Shown here one piece after another: positions 36,668 to 44,890 of a stretch of 48,639 bases of DNA. Made by a program: the position numbers and the translations under genes. The stretch is from NCBI RefSeq assembly GCF_900113325.1, contig NZ_FOOY01000028.1:1-48639 (forward strand). The letters are read 5' to 3'. The stretch's first letter is position 1. Every line of letters begins with the position of its first letter. The notes under the pieces were generated by a model that was given only the letters and a program-made list of their open reading frames with translations, ran no database searches and was not told the origin of the DNA. Origin of the DNA: Sporolactobacillus nakayamae (GTDB lineage: Bacteria; Bacillota; Bacilli; Bacillales; Sporolactobacillaceae).

Positions 36668-36696
36668 TTGACGAGTAGGATGTTAAGGCTTAAACT
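36668..36696 (+). promoter_or_regulatory. Promoter of the second toxin-antitoxin operon
   Basis: TTGACG (36668-36673), 17-bp spacer, TAAACT (36691-36696), ending just before an 8-bp repeat tract. Confidence 0.5.
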
Positions 36697-36708
36697 TTAT
36701 ATAGAAAG

Positions 36709-36746
36709 TAAAAATGTAAAAATGTAAAAATGTAAAAATGTAAAAA
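36709..36746 (+). repeat. 8-bp simple-sequence tract TAAAAATG in the TA leader
   Basis: Four perfect tandem copies of TAAAAATG (36709-36740) and a partial fifth lie between the predicted promoter and the antitoxin RBS. Such tracts change copy number by slippage. Confidence 0.9.
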
Positions 36747-36778
36747 ACATGTATCTTTGGGAAGGGGAGTGGCATACT

Positions 36779-37204
36779 ATGGAAGCAACGGCAACACCAA
36801 AGGAGCATACGTCAAAAATGGTGGATTCAGTAGAACCAAGACGAGTTAGAATATCGAGCAAGCACCAACTGACGATTCCGGCTGATCTTTTTGCAAAGGC
36901 GGGACTTTCCAATGAAGCATTGCTGGAATTTGATCCTATAGGTAAACGAATTATTATTAAGCCCAGTAAGCCGTACGAAGGATATGATTTCAGCGAAGAA
37001 CTATTAAGTGATCTTGTCCATCAAGGACTTACAGGGCAAAAGCTGATTACAGAATTTTCACGGTTAAAAAGCCAGATTCCAAGTGCGCTGAAACAAATGC
37101 TCGAAGATAAAACAAATGAAGCCAAAAAGGTACCGATCATGACTCCAGACATGTCTTTGGACGAATACTTAGATAAACTTCCTGAAGAAGAGGAAGATAA
37201 CTAA
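36779..37204 (+). CDS. AbrB-domain antitoxin of the second toxin-antitoxin operon
   Basis: 141 residues. The AbrB-like DNA-binding hairpin lies at about residues 22-66 (RVRISSKHQLTIPADLFAKA; RIIIKPSK). A long helical, acidic C-terminal region ends LDKLPEEEEDN and probably wraps the toxin. The ATG at 36779 has GGGGAG nine bases upstream; an ATG at 36749 is in frame but without an RBS. The toxin starts 5 bp after its stop. It is only distantly similar to the antitoxin at 23733, but the operons have the same plan. Confidence 0.85.
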   Translation: MEATATPKEHTSKMVDSVEPRRVRISSKHQLTIPADLFAKAGLSNEALLEFDPIGKRIIIKPSKPYEGYDFSEELLSDLVHQGLTGQKLITEFSRLKSQIPSALKQMLEDKTNEAKKVPIMTPDMSLDEYLDKLPEEEEDN

Positions 37205-37209
37205 AATCG

Positions 37210-37518
37210 ATGCTAAATGTCAGAATTGAGCCAAAGGCTGGACGAACACTAAAAAAAATTAGAAAACAGGACAAACACTTTTATAAGCAAATCAGAGATG
37301 CTGTAGACGCAATTCGTCATGATCCATCGATTGGTGAGTCGAAAAAAGGTGATCTAGTCGGATATCAATCATTGGATTTGTATAACAAAGGGATAAACTA
37401 CGAGCTCGCATATCGACTTGAAGAAGACGGAAATGGGAAACTTGTTGTGATTATTATGTTTGGCTCGCGTGAAAATTTTTATGAAGAACTGAAACGATAT
37501 CTCAAGGTAAGAAAGTAG
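37210..37518 (+). CDS. RelE/ParE-superfamily toxin of the second operon
   Basis: 102 residues in the RelE/ParE/YafQ fold: IEPKAGRTLKKIRKQDKHFY as N-terminal helices, ESKKGDLVGYQSLDLY, then the core strands INYELAYRLEE and LVVIIMFGSRENFYEEL. RelE-type toxins act on mRNA in the ribosome, ParE types on gyrase; sequence alone does not decide. Translation is likely coupled to the antitoxin gene. Confidence 0.85.
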   Translation: MLNVRIEPKAGRTLKKIRKQDKHFYKQIRDAVDAIRHDPSIGESKKGDLVGYQSLDLYNKGINYELAYRLEEDGNGKLVVIIMFGSRENFYEELKRYLKVRK

Positions 37519-37527
37519 AATGAGCAA

Positions 37528-37550
37528 ATTGAATCTTCAAGGGATTCAAT
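37528..37550 (+). terminator. Weak hairpin after the second toxin gene
   Basis: ATTGAATC (37528-37535) pairs with GGATTCAAT (37542-37550) around a 6-nt loop; there is no clear T-run, so termination is uncertain. Confidence 0.4.
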
Positions 37551-37646
37551 TTCCGCTGGCAACAATGATACATGCCAATGTATAGCAATAGGTTCTTTCC
37601 TGAATAATAAAGTTGTTTTCTAAGGACGTTTTTGTTGCGCAATAAG

Positions 37647-37993
37647 GACAGACTGCGCAGCAAATTCGTTACGAGTTAGGGAATTCGCTACAACTTTCTG
37701 TGAGTTCGTTACGATTTTGAGGTCTTTCGTTACGATTTTCCTTCGGTTCGATACGAGTCTAGGAATTCGTTACTACTTTTTCTCTCTTAGGTTGAATTTT
37801 CCAAGAATTGGGTTTAACTTTCACTCGTTAGGTTGGACTTTTGGTCTTGGGTTCGACTTCTCCGCTCTTGGGTTCGACTTTGGTCGCGTTCGGTTCGACT
37901 TTGATCGTGTTCGGTTCAACTTTTCCCTCGTTAGGTTGAACTTCAATAGACGGTCAACTCCTTCTCTTATAGGTTTACTGCGCATCTCACGTC
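37647..37993 (-). repeat. TGCGCA-bounded array element, type C interior, copy 2 (inverted)
   Basis: Ends: GACAGACTGCGCAGCAAA at 37647-37664 and, on the minus strand, GACGTGAGATGCGCAGTAAA ending at 37974. The interior repeats the same modules of about 21 bp as 24581-25095 in the opposite orientation, with AGTCGAACCGAA types next to the right end and TCGTAACGAA types next to the left end. It is 347 bp against 515 bp for copy 1, a difference of exactly eight 21-bp modules. Similarity continues outward to about 38055. No gene is supported between 37519 and 38120. Confidence 0.8.
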
Positions 37994-38120
37994 AACTACG
38001 CAGTAGTCATTTTCCTTAATTATAGAGCAGAAAAAACTTCTTTGTCATGAATTGTGTAGGTGAATTACGGAATGTCTGCATGGGTAAAAAATTAGCTGTA
38101 TTTTTTATGTGCCGGTTGGA

Positions 38121-38639
38121 TTAATTTTTACTACAATAATCATCCTTGGTCAGCTCGACAATGTCATTAGAAATTCTTTTGAAACCCACTTTGTGAAATG
38201 CTTTTTCTGCCGGTACTCTTGTGTTAGGAAAATCATCGTATACCTTTTCTGCATCTAACTGATTAAATGCCAGATCAAGCAGTAAACGTAACGCTTCTTC
38301 ACTATATCCATAACCTCTATATTTGGCCTCGATAACTAAACTGACACAGTATGCCTGTTGTTCTTCATCGTAGCGCAGGGATGCATCACCTATAGGCATC
38401 TGATCATCTTTTCGAACGATATACGCATAATAACGCTTTGTTGCTTGGCCGCACCATCGTGAATGCCAGCCTGCCCAATAGTCTTTTTTAAAATCGATGC
38501 ATCCGGTTTTCTGATCATAATTGTCAAGCTGTAGGTCGTAGCCTTTGTTGTATGACATCGTGTCCGGCTGTGCGAGTATTTTTTGCCGATAATCGAGTTC
38601 ATAAAGTGTAGGACTGTGTAAATACAATTGCTCACTCAT
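38121..38639 (-). CDS. GNAT family N-acetyltransferase
   Basis: 172 residues. The acetyl-CoA loop is EAKYRGYGYSEEALRLLLDL near residue 108, followed by the C-terminal NTRVPAEKAFHKVGFKRI typical of RimJ/RimL-like GNATs. The substrate is unknown. RBS AAGGTGATT before the ATG. It is a single gene between the array element and a frameshifted lipoprotein. Confidence 0.85.
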   Translation of the reverse strand: MSEQLYLHSPTLYELDYRQKILAQPDTMSYNKGYDLQLDNYDQKTGCIDFKKDYWAGWHSRWCGQATKRYYAYIVRKDDQMPIGDASLRYDEEQQAYCVSLVIEAKYRGYGYSEEALRLLLDLAFNQLDAEKVYDDFPNTRVPAEKAFHKVGFKRISNDIVELTKDDYCSKN

Positions 38640-38900
38640 CGAATCACCTTACATTGATTAGTTTACTTATTATTGCCTATAATGCTATTATTTAGAAAGA
38701 TATTCTGTAAGACCCATCACAAAAACAGCAATAAACCGAACCCCAGCTTAAATCTTTTCTGCGATAACCATGTTTTTTTGATCCGATCTGTTCATCTGCT
38801 ATTGCCCACACCTAAGATTCAACATGCAGCTTTTTTTACCATTACATCCACCAATTTTCTTCATATCTAACTTTTTCTGAAAGCAAGGAGGATCTAATTC

Positions 38901-39442
38901 ATGAAAAGTGTTTTACTCAAATTGGCAATTTTAGCATCTTTATTGATTTTCGTTGTCGGTTGTTCAAGTGGAGACACGAGTCGGCATGATAATAGTAAAA
39001 GTGAAGAAACAATCCGAACTGTTTTGAAAAGTATATTCACCGGTCCAGATGAAGAACAAAAGAAATTGTATAAGATACAGGTGACAAAAGATCCTCAAGC
39101 ATTGACTCCCTATTTAAAAGAAAGTATAAGTCCCTCATCGCGAAAAGGTATCTTCAGGATTTCATAAATTCGAATCAAGGAACCACTTGGCTGCAAACTG
39201 CATTCATGGCTGGTTATCAATTGAAAGCAGCAATGCCGATCAACGTGCGGAAAGCTAAATTCGGAGAGTACACATTCAAATTCGATGTGGACTACACCAA
39301 AAATGGCAAAACAAATGCGGCAACCATTATTGGGGATATAAACACCACTAGTAATGGCAAGGTTGTAGCAATAAATATCATCGATGATGACGGGTTATTT
39401 AAATTATTGACCTCAAAAACACCAATTCGCCATGGAAAGTGA
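38901..39442 (+). pseudogene. Frameshifted lipoprotein gene
   Basis: The first frame (38901-39167) starts with a strong RBS (AAGGAGGAT) and a lipoprotein signal ending VVGCSSG, then about 50 residues. Near 39123-39125 the reading shifts. The second frame continues YKSLIAKRYLQDFINSNQG and on to 39442 with a beta-rich end (EYTFKFDVDYTKNG). One missing base, or two extra, explains the break. Joined, the product would be about 180 residues. It may be an assembly error or a true loss. I do not recognise the family. Confidence 0.7.
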
Positions 39443-39486
39443 TTTTGAAAAGATTGGATAATTTAGATTGAGAGGAAGACATCTGC

Positions 39487-39726
39487 ATGTTTGTTATCTT
39501 TTTTTTAACTTTCTTTCTGATGGTTTTCATCATTTACACGCCTGATTTTAAGGGGAATTCTCTAAAAAAATATGTTAACTTGGCGTTGGTCCTGCTTGCG
39601 ATTGCACTGGTCTGTTTTAACAGTGTAACGGGTACGAGAATTCCGGATATTGTTATGATTATCCTTATTGCCCTTGCTTTTCTACCGACACTGTTACATT
39701 TAAAATCAAGTGAACGGAAATTGTAA
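39487..39726 (+). CDS. Small membrane protein, 79 residues
   Basis: Three hydrophobic segments (about 2-18, 29-45, 50-70) and a basic C-terminus. The ATG at 39487 has GAGAGGAAG upstream. It is 44 bp after the lipoprotein frame and 34 bp before the next small membrane gene, so the three may be one operon. No family recognised. Confidence 0.6.
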   Translation: MFVIFFLTFFLMVFIIYTPDFKGNSLKKYVNLALVLLAIALVCFNSVTGTRIPDIVMIILIALAFLPTLLHLKSSERKL

Positions 39727-39760
39727 AAGGCTAATAGAAAAATGGTAGAGAGGGATATTC

Positions 39761-40090
39761 ATGCATGAAGTACTGAACTATATTTTAATTTTGATATTCA
39801 TTATCTTGGCAATTATTCAGATCGTAGCGTTAATACATATATTTATTGGGAACTTTAAATCGAGTTTAACGTTAATCATCACTCAGGTTGAATTAGCTAA
39901 CGTTGAACCGTCGCGTTTAGTAAAGGTCAAAACCTATGCAATCGTGGAAGTGTTTGCAAATATAACGTTGTACGCGTTATTTATTGTTGGAAATGCAGAT
40001 AGTCGATTTTTTACAGTAATTCTGTTTTATGCTGTTCCGTGTGTGTTTGAAAAATTGTTCAGCATGTTGCAGACAAAAAGAGTAAGCTGA
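39761..40090 (+). CDS. Small membrane protein, 109 residues
   Basis: Two to three hydrophobic segments: about 5-32, 64-80 and 84-98. The RBS GAGAGGG precedes the ATG at 39761. No family recognised. It is probably co-transcribed with the preceding small membrane gene. Confidence 0.6.
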   Translation: MHEVLNYILILIFIILAIIQIVALIHIFIGNFKSSLTLIITQVELANVEPSRLVKVKTYAIVEVFANITLYALFIVGNADSRFFTVILFYAVPCVFEKLFSMLQTKRVS

Positions 40091-40137
40091 TCAACGTTTA
40101 ATTTTTTCGCATGTTAAATTTTTCCAACCTAGATGGT

Positions 40138-40710
40138 TCACCTAAATGTCTCATCCCCATCAATCTCTACTCGATCAAATGCAGCCAAAAAAGACAGCGA
40201 TGCGCCTAGGGCTTGCACCCAGCTTCCTGTTGTGTTAATTTGGTCTGATTTTGTTTCAGCAACCGTTTGATTCAATTGAAAAATGGTAGAAACAGCCTGG
40301 AGCGAGTTGCCGGCAATTTGCAGAAGATTGCCGATGATGGAAAGGGCAACAGCACGGTTCCGCTCTTCTGATTCCAGATCCGAATATAGCGAAAGGGAGC
40401 CGCCAAGCGCTTGAAGCGAGTTGCCGATCGTGATTGTGCGGAGATTTTCTTCGTCAGAACATTGGGCGATTAATCCATAGATAACCAGTGAGTTGCCAAA
40501 GGCTTGGGTGCCACCGCCGATCGCGTCCAGTCCGTCGTTTATAGTTGCGTCTAGTGCGCTTCCGGCTGCCTGAAGCGTATTGCCGGTAATACCGAGTCCA
40601 TTTTTTAGATGCTCGGGGACTGCTACACTTGGGGTTGCGCTGATTGCCGCGCTGATTGTGCCCAGCGCGTTGATTAATGTGTATTCTGCCTCCAGCATTT
40701 GCTCGTTCAT
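40138..40710 (-). CDS. Glycine-rich repetitive protein (DUF6944-like)
   Basis: 190 residues built from about five repeats of a motif like GNSLQALGxSL: GNTLQAAGSAL, GGGTQAFGNSL, GNSLQALGGSL, GNLLQIAGNSL and GSWVQALGASL, about 30-40 residues apart. It has no signal peptide and no clear membrane helix. It resembles proteins named DUF6944 family repetitive protein in Bacillus; that name is from memory. Function unknown. RBS GGGGGGAGCG before the ATG. Confidence 0.75.
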   Translation of the reverse strand: MNEQMLEAEYTLINALGTISAAISATPSVAVPEHLKNGLGITGNTLQAAGSALDATINDGLDAIGGGTQAFGNSLVIYGLIAQCSDEENLRTITIGNSLQALGGSLSLYSDLESEERNRAVALSIIGNLLQIAGNSLQAVSTIFQLNQTVAETKSDQINTTGSWVQALGASLSFLAAFDRVEIDGDETFR

Positions 40711-40792
40711 TGATCGCTCCCCCCTGACCTCTATACGCCTAGTTTATTCATTGTTCAAAGAGATGCAATGATTGACGAAATTTCATCACACC

Positions 40793-40828
40793 AAAAAGCC
40801 CATGCGGATTCGTTCCGAATGGGCTTAT
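40793..40828 (-). terminator. Rho-independent terminator of the MFS transporter gene
   Basis: AAGCCCAT (40796-40803) pairs with ATGGGCTT (40819-40826), with an inner CGGA/TTCCG stem; five A on the plus side give a T-run leftward. Confidence 0.85.
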
Positions 40829-40839
40829 ATTAATAATTA

Positions 40840-42084
40840 TTATTTAAAACGAAAACGGGGGCGTCGCGCCGCGAAATCGGAATACGCGCGTCGTAAGTGC
40901 TTGGTGATTTTTAAAGGACGTCCGCTGCGTAGTCGATTAATGACAAGCAAAAAGATCAGGTAGGTCATAGCGATGCCAACGATATACCACAGGGTTACGG
41001 TCATGCCGGAGCGGTCGATAGCGAATCCCGTAAATGCCGGAAAGATTGCGGCACCCAGTCCGGACAATCCGGAGATGACCGGTGTGACCAAATGCGCGCT
41101 ATTCGGAATGGAATAGTTCGCATAGACAAGCGTGATGGAATAGATGCCGGACATCATCAGTCCCAGCGTGCCGACAAAGACATAACCCATCAATGCGTTT
41201 TTTAGAAAAATAAACAAAAGCAGTGAAACAATCGAGCCGCATATACTCATCAGCAAGTAGGTACTGTAGGTAAGCCTGCGGATGATTATTGCAGTTGCCG
41301 CGCGCCCAATAACCATTGCACCCCAGAATATGCCGACACTGATTGAAGCGTAATACGCGGCTTGGTTCAGATACTGCATAAAAATCGACGACATGAAATT
41401 GTTTAAACTGCCTTCAAATCCGCCGTACAGGAATACGATGAAACCGAACAGTCCAAGCACAATCCATTTCAAGTGCGCGCTCAGCGGTCGCTGAGCGTCG
41501 CTTGAACCGGAAGCATCTAGCGGTTCGCTGGTATCCACCATTTGTTTCGAGTAGGAAATTCGTGTCCAAACAACGGCAAGTACGACTGCGAGTACAGCGG
41601 TGACTACAAACAGGTAACGCCAGATGCCGTGTGCGATAAAGAAGCTTGCAAGCAGCGGCATGGTGAAGGCGCCGAGCCCAAATGATACTTCCAAATAACT
41701 CATCGCAACCGCTTGTCTGCCGATAAATACCTCAATGAACATCGTAGCGACAACAATGCCGATCGAGGCTGATCCAACACTGTTAATGAAATAGAGAGCC
41801 ATAAACAGCGGAAACGGCGGGAGCATTAGAATGCTGAACTGGGCAAAGGCGATCACAAGGGCGGCAATGGTTAAGAGCGGTTTCGGATGGAAATGGCGAT
41901 TTAGGTATGAAGTGAGCAGAACGCCTGCAAGAAATCCCATCGCGCCAACGAAAATCAGCCTTCCGCCAATCGTGTAAGAAACATGGTAATAGTTCAACAG
42001 TTCAGGCATCACAGATCCGATTGAAATAGCAGTCAGTCCGGTCAGAAAATAAAGAGCACAAGAGGCAAAGGTAAATTGGCGCAT
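40840..42084 (-). CDS. Major facilitator superfamily transporter
   Basis: 414 residues with 12 predicted membrane helices and a central cytoplasmic loop near residues 190-205. The inter-helix pattern after helix 2 (LNRHFHPK) and the glycine-rich GLGAFTMPLLAS fit a sugar-porter-like subgroup (FucP/GlcP/YfkF). The C-terminal tail is very basic. The substrate is unknown. RBS AAAGGAGCG before the ATG at 42084. Two CACGTG palindromes lie upstream at 42130-42143. Confidence 0.88.
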   Translation of the reverse strand: MRQFTFASCALYFLTGLTAISIGSVMPELLNYYHVSYTIGGRLIFVGAMGFLAGVLLTSYLNRHFHPKPLLTIAALVIAFAQFSILMLPPFPLFMALYFINSVGSASIGIVVATMFIEVFIGRQAVAMSYLEVSFGLGAFTMPLLASFFIAHGIWRYLFVVTAVLAVVLAVVWTRISYSKQMVDTSEPLDASGSSDAQRPLSAHLKWIVLGLFGFIVFLYGGFEGSLNNFMSSIFMQYLNQAAYYASISVGIFWGAMVIGRAATAIIIRRLTYSTYLLMSICGSIVSLLLFIFLKNALMGYVFVGTLGLMMSGIYSITLVYANYSIPNSAHLVTPVISGLSGLGAAIFPAFTGFAIDRSGMTVTLWYIVGIAMTYLIFLLVINRLRSGRPLKITKHLRRAYSDFAARRPRFRFK

Positions 42085-42436
42085 GGTATGGCGCTCCTTT
42101 CAGAAATAAAGAATAATAAAGAAGGTTGTCACGTGTTCACGTGCGTTCCTAAGTCAACCAGAACATTGTAGCAGGATCAGCCCAACAAGAGAAGGGTTTT
42201 GAATTACTTTTTTTACACTTTAATTGCACCCCTTTTTACATAAATAAACAGCATTCAAGAAAATCCAACAAAGCATCGAATAGTAATGAAGACAAACATA
42301 AACAATAATAAAAAACAATGAACAAATTTGGTATGGAACTCGCTGCTTTTGCACGATTTGTCTGGGGATTGTAGCGCGTTACGAAACGGATTGCTATAAT
42401 CAAACTAGGAAAACAAATTTTAGGAGGATTCGAAAC
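42085..42436. promoter_or_regulatory. Divergent control region between the MFS gene and ilvE
   Basis: 352 bp without a gene. It has CACGTG at 42130-42135 and again at 42138-42143 on the MFS side. On the ilvE side is an extended -10 TGCTATAAT at 42392-42400 without a good -35, followed by the RBS AGGAGGATTC. Confidence 0.5.
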
Positions 42437-43594
42437 ATGGGGCAGTCGATCGCGTTTCAAAAAGCAGATCAATTGAAAACGAAGCCTAATGCCGGCGAGC
42501 TGGGGTTTGGCAAGTATTTTACCGATTACATGTTCGAGATGGACTATTCTTTGGAAGAAGGATGGCATGATCCGAAAATTGTTCCATATGGCCCGATTTC
42601 GCTTGATCCTGCCGCAACAATTTTTCATTATGGTCAGGAAGTGTTTGAAGGCTTAAAAGCATATCGAACGGAAGACAAGCGCGTCTTGCTGTTCCGTCCG
42701 GACAAGAACATGGAACGGATGAATCAGTCATGCGCGCGGCTTAACATCCCGAAGATTGATGAGAAATTCGTGATTAAAGCGATCAAGAAACTGGTCGCAA
42801 TTGAAGAGAAATGGATTCCTTCCGAACCCGGGCAATCGCTCTACATCCGGCCGTTCATCATTGGCACAGATCCTGCACTCGGCGTGCATCCCTCTGCAAC
42901 GTACAAACTGTTAATCATTCTGTCCCCTGTCGGATCCTACTTTGGTAATTCCATGAGTCCGGTAAAGATCTATGTTGAAGACGAATATGTCCGCGCGGTA
43001 AAAGGCGGCGTCGGCTATGCGAAAACGTCGGGAAATTATGCAGCAAGTTTGAAGGCACAGACCAAGTCGGAAGAATTGGGCTTTGATCAGGTGCTGTGGC
43101 TGGACGGTGTGGAACATAAATATATTGAAGAAGTCGGCAGTATGAACATTTTCTTCAAAATTGATGATGAGGTCTGGACACCGGCACTGAACGGAAGCAT
43201 TCTTCCTGGCGTAACCCGTGATTCTGTAATCGGATTGCTGAAACATTGGGGTGTAACCGTCAAGGAAAAGAAAATTTCCGTGAATAAATTGTTTAAGAAG
43301 GCGGAAAAGCAGAAGCTTAAAGAAGTTTTCGGCACGGGTACAGCAGCCGTTATTTCACCCGTTGGTTTCTTAAAATGGGAAGATCATGTGATTAAGGTCG
43401 CCAATGGAAAAACAGGCAAGCTGTCGCAAAAACTGTATGACACACTGACGGGCATCCAAACCGGGAAAATAGAAGATAAATTAGGATGGACCCAAGAGAT
43501 TAAATTTGAAAATAAAGAAGTCAAAAAAACAAAAGTAAAAGCAGAGTCAGAAGAGAAAACAAAAATAGAAGAAAAAGCAGTGGTTACTGATTAA
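42437..43594 (+). CDS. ilvE: Branched-chain amino acid aminotransferase
   Basis: 385-residue fold-type IV PLP enzyme. The PLP lysine is in [16 protein letters not shown]; other patterns are [20 protein letters not shown] and [12 protein letters not shown], and [12 protein letters not shown]. It moves amino groups between glutamate and leucine, isoleucine or valine. The last 25-30 residues (after TQEIKFEN) are a lysine/glutamate-rich tail that most family members (about 355-365 residues) lack. ATG at 42437 with a strong RBS. Terminator follows; patA is next. Confidence 0.95.
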   Translation: MGQSIAFQKADQLKTKPNAGELGFGKYFTDYMFEMDYSLEEGWHDPKIVPYGPISLDPAATIFHYGQEVFEGLKAYRTEDKRVLLFRPDKNMERMNQSCARLNIPKIDEKFVIKAIKKLVAIEEKWIPSEPGQSLYIRPFIIGTDPALGVHPSATYKLLIILSPVGSYFGNSMSPVKIYVEDEYVRAVKGGVGYAKTSGNYAASLKAQTKSEELGFDQVLWLDGVEHKYIEEVGSMNIFFKIDDEVWTPALNGSILPGVTRDSVIGLLKHWGVTVKEKKISVNKLFKKAEKQKLKEVFGTGTAAVISPVGFLKWEDHVIKVANGKTGKLSQKLYDTLTGIQTGKIEDKLGWTQEIKFENKEVKKTKVKAESEEKTKIEEKAVVTD

Positions 43595-43609
43595 CAGTCA
43601 GGAAAACCG

Positions 43610-43645
43610 AAGCCTTCGCGTGAATCAAGACGCGCGGGCTTTTTC
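43610..43645 (+). terminator. Rho-independent terminator of ilvE
   Basis: AAGCC-TT-CGCGT pairs with ACGCG-C-GGCTT around an 8-nt loop, followed by T residues. Confidence 0.75.
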
Positions 43646-43673
43646 TGTATTTTACGGGGAGTGTGTGAATGTT

Positions 43674-44840
43674 ATGTCATCTATGGAACAATTAGTGAAC
43701 GGACGAGTCCGCGCGATTCAGATCAGCGGCATCCGGAAATTTTTTAATAAAGTTAAAGATTATCCGGGGGCAGTATCGCTGACGATCGGTCAGCCGGATT
43801 TTGCCACACCGGAGCATGTAAAAGATGCCGGAAAAGCTGCGATCAACCAAAATAAAACAACGTATACGGCGAATGCGGGCTTACTTGAATTGCGACAAGC
43901 AATCGCTGATTATGTTGCAGAAAAATATGATCTGCATTATGGACCAGAATCGGAAATTATTACGACCGTTGGCGCAAGCGAAGCCATTGACCTTGCTTTT
44001 CGTACGCTGATCGAGGATGGTGACGAGGTTATTCTTCCGGGCCCGGCCTATCCGGGTTACGCCGCACCAATCACACTTGCCGGCGGTGTTCCTGTTTACA
44101 TTGACACGCGAGAGACGGACTTTAAAATGACTGCGCAGCAAATTGCCGAACATCTGACGGAAAAAACGAAAGCGATTGTGATTCCGTACCCATCGAATCC
44201 AACCGGATGTGTGCTTAGCGAAGCAGAGGTCGCAGCAATTGCCAAAGTGTTAAAAAATAAATCCATATTTGTCATCTCAGATGAAATCTACAGTGAACTC
44301 ACCTATGGACAGCAGCATGTTTCAATTGCGACATTCCCAGGCATGAAGGAAAAAACACTGGTCATCAATGGGCTGTCCAAATCACATGCGATGACTGGTT
44401 GGCGTATGGGTTACATTTTGGCGGACAAGCCGATTGCCGATCAACTGATTAAAGTGCATCAATACGGCATCTCGTGCATCACAAGTATTACCCAGTATGC
44501 GGCTATTGAAGCGTTAACTGTGGGGAAGGATGACGCAGAACCGATGCGGCAAGCGTATAAAGAACGCTTGGATTATGTGATCAGCCGTCTTGAGGCTATG
44601 GGAATTGATGTGGTACGCCCGTCAGGCGCATTTTACGTGTTCCCGTCCATTAAAAAATTCGGTTTGTCATCCGAGGAATTCGCTTTGCGGCTGCTTGACA
44701 AGGAACGTCTCGCGGCGGTTCCGGGCAGCGCTTTTTCTTCCTATGGTGAAGGCTACCTGCGCTTGTCCTATGCATACTCAATGGATCTTTTGAAAGACGG
44801 TTTGGATCGTCTAGAGCGATTCGTCGCATCTTTCAAATAA
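43674..44840 (+). CDS. patA: Class I/II aminotransferase, PatA type
   Basis: 388 residues, PLP fold type I. Patterns: RVRAIQISGIRKFFN at the N-terminus, YPSNPTGCVLSE, SDEIYSELTYG, and the PLP lysine in NGLSKSHAMTGWRMGY. It resembles B. subtilis PatA, an N-acetyl-LL-diaminopimelate aminotransferase in lysine and cell wall precursor synthesis. The ATG at 43674 has GGGGAG upstream; 43683 is another possible start. A longer frame to 43620 runs through the ilvE terminator and is rejected. Confidence 0.9.
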   Translation: MSSMEQLVNGRVRAIQISGIRKFFNKVKDYPGAVSLTIGQPDFATPEHVKDAGKAAINQNKTTYTANAGLLELRQAIADYVAEKYDLHYGPESEIITTVGASEAIDLAFRTLIEDGDEVILPGPAYPGYAAPITLAGGVPVYIDTRETDFKMTAQQIAEHLTEKTKAIVIPYPSNPTGCVLSEAEVAAIAKVLKNKSIFVISDEIYSELTYGQQHVSIATFPGMKEKTLVINGLSKSHAMTGWRMGYILADKPIADQLIKVHQYGISCITSITQYAAIEALTVGKDDAEPMRQAYKERLDYVISRLEAMGIDVVRPSGAFYVFPSIKKFGLSSEEFALRLLDKERLAAVPGSAFSSYGEGYLRLSYAYSMDLLKDGLDRLERFVASFK

Positions 44841-44847
44841 AATAGCA

Positions 44848-44890
44848 AAAAAAGAGAACCGGGAATATCATTTTCTCCGATTCTCTTTTT
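44848..44890. terminator. Bidirectional terminator between patA and hsp20
   Basis: AAAGAGAA-C-CGG pairs with CCG-A-TTCTCTTT around a 15-nt loop, with A and T runs on both sides. Confidence 0.85.

Noticed and set aside
36749-36778. ATG 36749 as start of the second antitoxin
   Set aside because: It directly follows the 8-bp tract without an RBS, whereas the ATG at 36779 has GGGGAG at good spacing.
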